64,000 bases of DNA from Neofusicoccum parvum (Eukaryota > Ascomycota > Dothideomycetes > Botryosphaeriales > Botryosphaeriaceae): positions 2,418,001 to 2,482,000 of the forward strand of contig CP087206.1 in the NCBI GenBank assembly GCA_020912385.1, read 5' to 3'. Of this stretch, positions 55,097 through 64,000 are shown piece by piece. Each line of letters begins with the position of its first letter. The stretch's first letter is position 1. The position numbers and the translations under genes are program-made. Under the pieces are notes generated by a model. It was not told the origin of the DNA, did no database searches, and worked only from the letters and a program-made list of their open reading frames with translations.

Positions 55097-56592
55097 CTAA
55101 ACATCAAACTCAAAAGCATACGCCGTGTCAGGCGTCTCCTGTCCGATGATAAAGACCAGCGTATCATCCATGTACGAATGAGTGTAGTACCCCAGATCCA
55201 CGGAGGCATCGATCTCCTCATACAGCCCCCCACTCACAAACTTCCTCGTCTGAATCGCCAACTCCCCCTCGGTCGGCAGCCCCAGCGCCGACAGCGCCCT
55301 CAGCTCAATCGCCCACGTCCCATTGACCGGGCGACACCCGGCCAAAATGCGCACGCGATCGCCGTCAACAACGGCATACGAATCGCCCTGCGTATCCTCC
55401 GTCATCTCCGTGCGGACGCGCTCCCCAGTCATGTTCAAGAAGTAGTACTCGTACACCGGATACTCCCTCGCGGGCCAGTACACCGCCTCGTCCGGGATGT
55501 GGTCCGGGTACGTGTGCGGCTTGCCCAGCAGGTTGGCCATGTAGTCGTGCAGCTCGAGGCCGCCGCGCCAGTTGGCGCGCAGGCCGACGGCGTCGTGGCG
55601 CTCCAGCTGCGCGATGCTCCACGCCGCCGTCGACGGCACCTGCTGGTCGATGTTGCCGTACTCGTTGACGTTCCACGGCCCGCCGTACGGCCCGATGCCC
55701 GCCGCGGAGAGGTACGACTGGAACGCGTCGATAGAGTCCGCGAGCGAGCCGCTGGCTTCGAGGAAGTGCATGGAGAATTGCGTTGGGATGCTGGCGTTGG
55801 CTGCGATAAAGGTCGTCCACCCGCTCCACCAGTCGGCGGCGCCGAAGTTGGGGAGGTGCCCGAAGGACGGGCCGATGGTTTTGGGTGACGGGAATTCGGC
55901 GCTGTGGGGGATGGCGTTAGGGGTGGGGTTGGGAGGTGAGGGCTGATGAAGTGGGGCTTACTTGATGCGGTGGTAGGTGTGGCCCCAGACTGCGAGGTAA
56001 CGGTCGAGTCCGCGGTTCAGGTAGAGGCCGTTGTCTGGCTCGTTCCAGATGTCCCAGTACAGCCCATCGATGGCCCCGTCGTTCTGTAAGAGTCCGAAGA
56101 GAGTGGTCAGAAATTCGTCGTACGATGACCAATCGTCGTTGTCTCCAGGAGCAGGCGTTTCGTCCAACGAGGCGTATGAATCGATTCCCCAGAGGTCATG
56201 GACCAGGAGCTGGACGTTGGCACCGTATTTACGAGACTCTTGGTAGTTCGAAAGGAAGGAGTTGTAACGTCCCTATTGCGCAAGTGAGGAATCTTCCTGG
56301 CAGTACATTCAAGCGTTCTTACCATAAACTCGTCATACCCATGAGTCCAGCCTCTCGATGGCTCTGGAAGCTGAGCACCACCAGTCCTCATGTTCCAAAA
56401 TCCCATGTTTGTGAGAAAATGACTCGGGATTTGGCCCTGGGCTTCTGGCAATCCGTAAATGAAACCAGATGCCCAGTGCTGAGGCGCTCCCGTTTTCTCA
56501 TCAAGGTGGACAATCGAGCGGCCAGACACATCCCTCTCAGTGAGGACAACGGCTGAGGCAGTAGCAGCGAGAAGGCTGAGGGTAGAGAGCAT
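55097..56592 (-). CDS. Secreted glycoside hydrolase, TIM-barrel type
   Basis: Three exons (56592-56323, 56272-55962, 55901-55097) give 461 aa. A signal peptide is clear at residues 1-14 (MLSTLSLLAATASA). The barrel has an acid/base-type motif LYWDIWNEPDNG (Glu168) and a nucleophile candidate in GPWNVNEYGNID (Glu274), the arrangement of clan GH-A enzymes. Conserved fungal segments include ASGFIYGLPEAQGQIPSHF, GGAQLPEPSRGW and GANVQLLVHDLWG. It probably acts outside the cell on plant or microbial polysaccharide. The GH family number is not certain (GH39-like is my best comparison). A TATA box lies 54 bp upstream of the ATG. Convergent with the zinc-finger gene, 246 bp apart. Confidence 0.82.
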
Positions 56593-57385
56593 CTTTGAGA
56601 ATGATCAATGGTTTTTGTTTGATTGCATATTAGGGCGTAATTGCACTTTATATACCTTATAGACTTCCAGTTGAAATATTCATCTGTAGAACCTCCCACC
56701 GGAGATCGAACTGTGAGTCTGGTGATGTTATTCTTGGCGCTGTTTGAGCTCAAATGCAAGTCTAGCTGATCATGTACGTCGTTGTCGTTCGAGATCTTTT
56801 TCCTTGTCCGAGGAATGCCCTGAATACAACGCCCACCGGAGACAGTAAGATTCATTGATGTGGAATTCAAGGAACACAAGACTACTGCTCGTAGGGGGTA
56901 ATACAGGACCAGTGGCAGGGATTACGGCTAAATGCGAGATTGAAGCATGCCCAGGTGGCAGAAACTACCGGCGAAGGTGGATCGACACAGGGGGCTATAT
57001 ACCCCGCACGTCTTCTTCCACGAGGCTCTACTGGTTTGAGCCCCACTCACCACTTCGAAATCTTTAGTGGGAGCTGCTGTCTCTCTTGCACAGAGCAAAA
57101 TGTTTCTTGTCTGGCGAACATGAAATTCAAGGATTAAAGGAATTGACAGCCAGTCTTTCACTGTCATTTACCTGATATGCTCAACCGTTTTTGGGCTTGC
57201 TCCTGGGCATTCTACAATTTAGCAAAGTGTGAACTTTACGTCGCGGATGACCGTAAACACAGGCTGTTAAAGATCAAAATTTTCAGCAGCGAGAAGGAAA
57301 CAAGAACAATTTCATCCGTTTCCCAATCAAGCCAATCAACAACTTCACCATACATGATACCATTGATGTAGCAACCTCCAACCAC
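56593..57385. other. Intergenic region
   Basis: 793 bp from the hydrolase start to the HET relic. Apart from the TATA box, nothing was assigned. Confidence 0.45.
56646..56654 (-). promoter_or_regulatory. TATA box (TATATAAAG on minus)
   Basis: Perfect TATATAAAG on the minus strand, 54-62 bp upstream of the glycoside hydrolase start, suggesting a tightly regulated promoter. Confidence 0.6.
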
Positions 57386-57910
57386 TCAGTACGACTGACA
57401 AGCTCCAAGAACTTTTCTCAGTACCATTTTGACGCTGCAGCCGTGCAGAATGGCTACAACGTCACCCTCCTCGCAACAGCTACGCACCCATGCAACCCGT
57501 CCACCCGTACTCGCTATGAGTCGCCGACAGCATGCAGTGTTCAGTACGTGTGCCACGATTGAGTCTGCTTGAATTATGTACGAAAAATCTTCAATCTGCT
57601 CTAGATGATTATCCTTGGGGTTATCGACATAGTCCAAAAAGTGATGCGGTGACATTGGGCTACATCCAGGAGGATAGCTTCGACTCTGTAATTTTCCCAA
57701 AGGCCAGATGAAGTTGACGATATCCAACCTTATAAACCCACGTAGTATAGGGGAATCTCGCTGCTGTACAGTTGCGATATGTCCAAAGTCTTTGTCTGTG
57801 ATGTATTCGTGGATTCTCTTGTTGGACACGGTGTCTACCTGGTCAATGATCTTGCCGCGTACGGTTATTGAAGGGCCACCAAGGTCACTTCTGTTATATA
57901 GGTGCTTCAT
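57386..57910 (-). pseudogene. C-terminal relic of a HET-type protein
   Basis: A 174-codon frame. Its end, CCRRLIASTGGRVAWVRSCCEEGDVVAILHGCSVKMVLRKV, resembles the C-terminal module of HET proteins (a small residue-rich turn, then GDVV-x-LFG-like strand and a VLR motif). The N-terminal HET domain (the SYxWG and WxD-LCI blocks) is missing: upstream sequence up to 58.6 kb on this strand shows no such blocks. The frame stops soon after VLRKVLGACQSY. I read it as a truncated gene in a decaying region. A short functional protein cannot be excluded. Confidence 0.55.
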
Positions 57911-59347
57911 CGAGCCGTACGCATGCTAAACAGTACTCAAAGAGCTACTGGAAAAGTTGATCCAGGCCGTTGATGGTTCCTCAACCCGCGCAAGTGCCAC
58001 TAAAAGGTGGGTAAAATGCTTCTTGCTAGTGCAGAATTTGCAGAAACCATGAGTGTTGCATGGTTTCACCAATATAGTGATTGAACGTGCTTAAACTAGG
58101 AAAATATCAAGTATTATGTGACTAACGATGCCCCCATAACAATTCGCAGTCATCTTGACGGAATCTTTCATCCATCACGGCGGTCCAATCCTTTCTTCTG
58201 ATTTGAGTTCTGATTTGGAGCAGTCTTTTTTGGCATCTGTTCCACCTTTAGGCAATCAGAACATAATGTTGGAATGCAAGCCAAAAATCTACCTCTTTAT
58301 TTGAAGAGCAAATCATGGGGCTCCATGGTCCTCCGCGGGGCTCCTCGTTGAGCCATCTTAAAAGATGATACGATGGGGGTTTAACCTTTCCGAATTCAAG
58401 ACTCTTAGTATGTTCATTTCTGAGAAACGCTCAATGATGCGAGGGTCCACAACGGCCTTACTGAATTTTTTGTGGTTTGTGAGGGATGTGTCATATCTGA
58501 TGTAGTGGTGTTTGATATATATGTGTAGGACGACGAACAGCCTAGCGTGAATCACCTCTGGTGGAAGTAATGAATGCGAATATAGGTATCTATGGACTTA
58601 GAGAGAGCATGGAAAGCTCACAACTGGCCACTATATATAATACCAAGTAAGCAGAGCTTGAGACATAAGCATCCAAGAAGGGAGCTTCTACGGTTCAGTC
58701 AAATGAATGTCTTCGCAGGAAAGTGCAGCCTGTTGCATGGGAACATGCAGGGAACTTGTGAAATCAGTCATCAACGATTGCAGGTCAAAACTATTTGGCC
58801 GGATCTGGAGGACTTGGCGTCGTCCCGTCGGAGTCTTCTATCTACGGTAAGATCGGAATGGTCATATTCGAGAAACTTGTGTGGGCGCTCTCACGATGTA
58901 CTCGAATGATTGAATCCTACCAGATGTTTCATATACGATGTATTCGTGCATGGAACTTGTGTAGCCACAGATGATTGGCTCATTAATTTCGTGGGGCTGG
59001 GAGCAGGCGGTTCTGCCTTACACCGATATGCATGGGAATGGGGCGGCGGCTGCATGGAGCTTGTGCATCACTCTGTGATTGGTTGTAAAGAACAGACGAC
59101 GGTCAGGCCAGAACCCAACCGTGCAGCGCCTCATCATGACATCAGCTCAGCCAGCCTTGCTGCTGCTCCCATGCTCCCACTACGATCAAATTTCAACTCT
59201 TTCCCCTTATCCTCACTTGCTACAATAATCTCAACAACATAAGGGAATGGCACAGAAAGTTGGCTCTCAATGAAAACTCCTCCTGCCTCCACTTTCATGT
59301 ATATCGTTTCACCCAATACCCGTGTCTCTCCGACCTCTTTCCCGCAA
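57911..59347. other. Gene-poor region upstream of the Clr5 gene
   Basis: About 1.4 kb, AT-rich. It holds a small hairpin near 58051-58074 (AAACCATG, 6-nt loop, CATGGTTT) and two related 33-bp direct repeats at 58948 and 59052. The last 60 bp are pyrimidine-rich, leader-like. Confidence 0.45.
58948..59084. repeat. Pair of diverged direct repeats
   Basis: Units at 58948-58980 and 59052-59084 both start GCATGGA-CTTGTG and end TGATTGG-T, with middle differences. They lie 260-400 bp before the Clr5 start. Confidence 0.45.
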
Positions 59348-61045
59348 ATGGAAGACATATGCCTTCAATCCTCAGCAACTAAAATTTGCTCTGCACTCGA
59401 GGGAAGAGAGAAGAACCCAAAGATCCCCCAAAGCGAAGAAGACTGGGAGACACATCGACGAGCCATTTCCAGCCTTTACGCATCTAAGACTCTATCTGAG
59501 GTTATGAGCCAAATGGAGTCTCAGCATGGATTCAGAGCGACGTACGCGCTCCTCAATCTTCTGATAAGTCCTGAAACTGATAACCACAGGTTGAATCAAT
59601 ACAAAAAGCGGATTCGTAAATGGGACTTACAGCCGAAATACATCAAGGATAGTGAATACCATGCCATGATCCGAATCCTGAGACAGCGAGGGCAGGAATT
59701 TCCATCAAAGCGAACAAGATTCGAATTCAAGGGAAAAATTGTCGATCCCTGCAATATTGCCCGCTTCGCGAGCCGGGCGGCGCAAAAGAGCAACCCGACG
59801 AATCATGCTGCCACGGATTCTGGAAATCGTAAGTGTCCAAAGGTCCAATCAGACAGGGCCTCAGCTCTGCGAAAGGGGATTTTGACCAGGTGAAATGCAG
59901 GGCATCCTCCAGGATTAAGATATTGGACCCCAAGCAGCCCCGCCGACAATACGCAGGAAATTCCGAAATTTCCGTTTTCTAATGCCTGTGCCTCACAATT
60001 GGAACCCGATTCAGTAACCGTTCAAACTCCGCTTAACGGTAAAATAAACCCTGGCTCAACAGCTCTACCTAGCGGGAGGAACTCCATCCTCGCGGAATCG
60101 CCATTCATTTTTGCAGCACCTCCGCCAACCAATAAAGTTGTCAACCTCATTCAGGACCTTACCCAAGGAGGTGCGTCCTCCAAAGAAGACCAACAGTCCA
60201 TCCTACTTTTCCATTTCTGTCAAAGGCCGGGCCACAGAACCTCGTGTAATCACTGTGATGCATTAGTCACATTAAGGCACTGGGTCTGTGGTAACAAAGC
60301 ATTCACCGAAGCCTTCGTCCGTCTCGTTCTCAAATCGACACTTCCGTCGTTGGAACAGCATCCGGAAACGGCATGCCTCATCGCACTCTTCGCGTCGGGC
60401 TTCTACTTCTTCAATCGCATGTACGAGACCGCAGCGCGATTGATGACTTCCATACTCTCTACTATCATGGATGATGATTGTCTCCGAAATACGCCGTACG
60501 AGATCAACACTCAGATGCTCGCTTTGTTCATCACGAAATGCTACGTGGCGCTCGGTGGGAGGAGCGACATGTTTGCTCCTTTGGTGCAAGCGTTTGATAC
60601 CGCACCAAAACACCTCGGAGAGAAGAAGGGTGAGTCAAATGACGGTAACTTTGGAACGATTATCTCCGAAAGGGATCAAGATATCCTTGATGTGGAAATG
60701 GGAGAGGATCTGAATGAGGCGGAGAAAAATACAGTCATTGCCACTGATCACAGCTCCACTGAAGACATTTTGAGAACCGCTTCGGAGGATAAAGATTGCG
60801 TCTGGCATTGGGAAGAACACCAGCGGAACAAATACCTCAGGAAACGAGGTGCAGCTGCACTGGATATGAGAATGGTTCCTCGCGACGATCCATTGGAGAG
60901 AGACGAGCGCGTTCCTTGGTACTTGAAAGAGGCTGAATTTACCCGGAGACTCGACGAATCCCAGGTTCGGTGCAAGGTCGTGAGAATGGAAGAAGACCAC
61001 TCTGTTGTTCGGATTTACTTGAACTTCTGGGACTTGCTTGAATGA
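59348..61045 (+). CDS. Clr5-domain protein
   Basis: Three exons, 59348-59541, 59590-59828 and 59901-61045, give 525 aa. The Clr5 domain (about 26-75) reads IPQSEEDWETHRRAISSLYASKTLSEVMSQMESQHGFRAT, then LNQYKKRIRKWDLQ after splicing. The first intron (48 nt, gtacgc...cacag) is in frame and stop-free, so the unspliced frame carries 16 extra residues in the middle of the domain. The second splice gives RHPPGLRYWTPSSPADNT, usual for this family. S. pombe Clr5 is linked to heterochromatic silencing, but most ascomycete members are uncharacterised. The rest has helical parts and an acidic stretch. I prefer ATG 59348 (A at -3, C/T-rich leader); ATG 59270 would add 26 residues. Confidence 0.8.
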
Positions 61046-61689
61046 TGTAATATCGATGAAGTGTTGTATAATAGATGCATGTATTTTCTTTGTCATGATA
61101 TCTTTAACATCTTCAAAACCATCGTGTCACCGCCTACAAGCAACCTGAAGCTCCGCGTAGTACTTTTCGTGCTTCCGAGCGCAGCTTTCGTGGCGGATTC
61201 CGCAAACATGAGAGCTAAAGTGGGATATCCTGCGGGGTCTTTGGAGGTGGCAAGTCTTATCCTCGGATTACCTAAAGCGGAAGACCGGAGTGGTTGGAAT
61301 TGCCGTTATCGCGTGGCTGCTTCTTGAATTTATGAGGGGCTAAGAACTGTAAGCAATAACAAATGAGACAGTAATTCGAGCATATTATGATTTGTGACAT
61401 GTAGTTTGATGCTAAGGCCCGCCGATCACCTGCGATCTTCCGTGCCGGAGTTTGCCTTACAGGTCGCATCCTGCTGTGGTCACCGTGATGGTCAGAGAAA
61501 TCTGTTTTTCTGGAAGATCGAACCATTCGACACTTATGACGAACAAAGATGGAGTTCATAGGGATGCTAATAATTAAATTGCTTTTCTATCTCAATGCAA
61601 CTAAAGGCGCTGCGGATATACCGAACTAAGGCGAGTTACTCACTCGCTTAGCTATCATCAACCTCATCACTCATACATGGTCTTTGAAT
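61046..61689. other. Convergent 3' intergenic space
   Basis: 644 bp between the Clr5 gene and the alcohol dehydrogenase gene, AT-rich. No gene and no inverted-repeat element seen. Confidence 0.5.
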
Positions 61690-62906
61690 CTATGCGCGCT
61701 TGCCGAAGACCTTGTCGTAGCCAACCAGGGTAAACCTGAAGCGCACATTGTCTCCGTTGTAGACGCGCTCGACGGCCTGTTTGCAACCTTCCTCGGAGAT
61801 GTCAATCGTCTCGACCCAGCTCTTGACGTTCTGCTTGGCGGCAAGCTCCAGCATCTCAATCATCTCCGGGCGGTTACCAATGTGCGACGCGCCCATGAAG
61901 CAGCCGTTGGGAGCAAAGGCCTGAGCCTGGATTTGGGGGAGCGGGTTGTCGGGGAAGCCGACCATGTGGAAGGTGCCGTTGACCTTGAGCGTGCTGAAGT
62001 AGTCGGGCAGGTTGAACTTGTCGGTGGCGTCGGCGGTGTTGATGATGAAGTCGAACTTGAACTTCCAGGGCTCGGCCCAGTCCTTCTCCTTCGTCACGAT
62101 GAAGTCGGTCGCTCCGAGCTTGAGCGCGTCCTCCTTCTTGTTGGGGCTGTGGGAGATGGCGTAGACTTCAGCACCAAGCGCCTTCGCGAAGAGGATACCG
62201 AAATGGCCGAGACCACCACTAGTAGGCGTGTCAGTTCTGGAATGGGACGCAAGCCACGGAAACCGGGGGACCTTACATTCCGACGATACCAATCTTCTTT
62301 CCGGGACCAGCTCCTAACCGCTTCAGAGGGCTGAAAACGGTGATACCAGCGCACAGCATGGGAGCAGCCAAGCTCGTCTCGAGCTCGTCAGGGATCTTGA
62401 AGGTGAAATATTCGTGAGCGCGGACGTGGCTGGAGTAGCCACCCTGGGAAATGGTGCCATCGGGGTAGGGTGCGCCAAAGGTGTCAACGGAGTTGGGGCA
62501 GTAGTTCTCCTGGTCGGCCTTGCAATTGTCGCAGGTCAAATCGGCAGAGATCTGGGCGCCCACGCCAGCGCGGTCGCCAACCTTGAGGGTCTTGACGTCC
62601 TTGCCGACCTTGATGACCTTGCCGATGATCTCGTGGCCGACGCACAGAGGAAGCGGGATATCGGAGCCCCAGCCACCGGTGATGGTGTGGACGTCACTGG
62701 CGCAAACTCCACAGGCGTCAATGGCAATGTCGACATCGCTGTCACCGAAGGGCTTGAGCTTGAACTGTTGGAAGGAGGGGCAGTCAGCGATGGTGGGGCT
62801 GCGGCGGGGGCCAGAAGCGAGGGCGGCCGACCTCTTGCTTGGTGAACTTGGTCCAGTTCTTGATGTCGGTGACACAGAAGCCCTCGGCGGTCTCGGGGTA
62901 CGGCAT
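61690..62906 (-). CDS. NADP-type zinc alcohol dehydrogenase (ADH6/cinnamyl-alcohol type)
   Basis: Medium-chain dehydrogenase that reduces aldehydes or oxidises alcohols. Three exons (62906-62832, 62764-62277, 62218-61690) give 363 aa, the usual length. The catalytic zinc site has Cys46 (CGVCASDVHT) and His69-Glu70 (GHE). The cofactor fold is IGIVGIGGLGHFGILFAKALGAEVYAISHSPNKKEDA; Ser and the Lys pair after the second strand suggest NADPH, as in yeast Adh6. The structural zinc loop has Cys103, Cys106 and Cys114, but the expected first Cys is Asp100 (SADLTCDNC). The second splice is AT|T, restoring GIVGIGG. The upstream region is GC-rich. Confidence 0.9.
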
Positions 62907-64000
62907 GCTGGCGGCTGTGGGAAGGGAGCTGGCTGAGGAGTGACTGGCAAGCGGTTGTGAGGAGGAAAAAAGCAGATTGCAGTCGCGCGCCGGCAGAATG
63001 GAGGGGGAGGGGCTTTAATACTGCCGACGCACGGCAGGCATCAGTGATATCATCCCGGGCGCGCCAATTGAGCCGATGCACAAGGCGTGTGGGCTGGATT
63101 GACACCGTCCCAATCGCTATCGCCGTCAATGGCTTTCCTGGATGCGCATCATAGATCGGTTGGCTGGCTGGAGACTGTGCCCCGCGGCAGCTGGCAGTGT
63201 CGTCTCCCAGCCCCGCGACAGACCCTCCTGCCAACAGCGACCCACACGCGCAGGGCAACTTCACTCGCCCGTCCGCGCCGACTCGTATCGCGCTGGTGGA
63301 GCTCTGGAAGGTGTCGCGGGCTCAGCGAAAAGCGTCGACAAGCCCCCGGAGACGTCATTTTGCCACCAATCACAGCAGCACCCCGCGCCGTCGCCGGGGA
63401 CAGACCCCCGCGCGTCAACACGCCAGGCTCGGCCGCGGCTGGCCAGTGACAGCAGGCCGCCGACAGCCTGGGCCGTCGGCACGCTTGCAGACGCCGGCAT
63501 CGGGCCGTCAGAGCTACGCGCGGCGCTTGACGAGCGATGGAGAAGGCTGTTGATGGGAAAGCGAGCCGATGACGCGCGGGAGCTCTGGCCTCTCACCTCG
63601 GGCGCGCTGCACGCTGCCCCGCGTTCGGCTCACTTTCCACCGCCGGCTCGCGCGGCCGGGCCTCGCCAGCCTCGCCCGCCTGGGCATCGTGGCATCCCAC
63701 TTCCCTCGCGCCTTCAGGAAAGTGCGCGCGCGCCAATCAGACGCGCATTGCGCGGCCCGGAAAAAGAGCGCCTCCGCGACGCGTGATGGCCGGCTTGCGA
63801 CAGCCTCCCGCCTCCCTGTCTTCCCCAGATTCTCCCCAAACCGGCATACCGAAGGATTGCGGGGTGATCTGCCCGCAACCTCTCTTTGGGAATCCCGGTC
63901 GCGCGACGGCTACTTGCCCATCCTGATGTTTCCGGCTTCCATGCTGACGCTCAGGCGCCTTGACGCGGGGAACGAGATGGGACCCGACGCTGTATAAAGG
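62907..64000. promoter_or_regulatory. GC-rich promoter-like region at the window end
   Basis: About 1.1 kb upstream of the dehydrogenase gene. Open frames are many but only reflect GC content. A TATA box ends the window at 63993, so a plus-strand gene probably starts just outside. Confidence 0.45.
63993..64000 (+). promoter_or_regulatory. TATA box (TATAAAGG) at the window edge
   Basis: TATAAAGG in a GC-rich surrounding, oriented for a plus-strand gene beyond the window. Confidence 0.4.

Noticed and set aside
62957..63997. Several 60-214-codon frames at the right end
   Set aside because: Ser/Arg/Pro-rich and overlapping in all frames, as expected from GC-rich promoter DNA; no start, intron or family sign.
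1..64000. CRISPR arrays, insertion sequences, ribosome binding sites, operons
   Set aside because: The window is fungal nuclear DNA with spliced genes; none of these structures was seen.

Overview
The window is nuclear DNA of a filamentous ascomycete (Pezizomycotina). The signs are protein genes with short GT-AG introns (mostly 46-80 nt), a fused alpha-beta tryptophan synthase, a Dicer-like 2 RNAi enzyme, HET and Clr5 domain proteins and a Mug190-type lipid-transfer protein. A dothideomycete is my best guess, but that is weakly supported. I recognise no tRNA, rRNA, CRISPR array or intact transposon. Exon structures below were worked out by hand from splice signals, reading phase and family conservation; every spliced model closes in frame, except that the HET gene carries an apparent 1-nt frameshift.

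Region 1 (1-35.7 kb) is mostly conserved housekeeping: a low-complexity protein; mitochondrial ribosomal protein uL16m divergent from replication factor C large subunit; Mug190-like SMP/C2 protein divergent from GlcNAc-6-phosphate deacetylase; a Gyp5-like RabGAP; tryptophan synthase TRP5; proteasome subunit alpha-2 divergent from a RING-CH membrane protein; two uncharacterised proteins; and an Hsp70-like ATPase. Short inverted-repeat elements of about 59-81 bp sit in the spaces here, mainly between convergent gene ends, plus one inside an intron of the Hsp70-like gene.

Region 2 (36-61.7 kb) looks accessory: a HET-domain gene with an apparent 1-nt frameshift, an FAD phenol-hydroxylase-type monooxygenase, an aminoglycoside-phosphotransferase-like protein with an altered catalytic loop, Dicer-like 2, a Gly/His-rich small protein, a multi-exon zinc-finger-like protein, a secreted glycoside hydrolase, a HET C-terminal relic in a gene-poor stretch, and a Clr5-domain protein. 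The inverted-repeat family was not found here.

Region 3 (61.7-64 kb) holds an NADP-type zinc alcohol dehydrogenase and then a GC-rich promoter-like stretch ending in a TATA box that probably serves a gene beyond the window.

Regulatory signals that fit gene function: two MluI cell-cycle boxes upstream of RFC1, a perfect Gcn4/CpcA site upstream of TRP5, and TATA boxes before the monooxygenase, the Gly/His-rich gene and the glycoside hydrolase.
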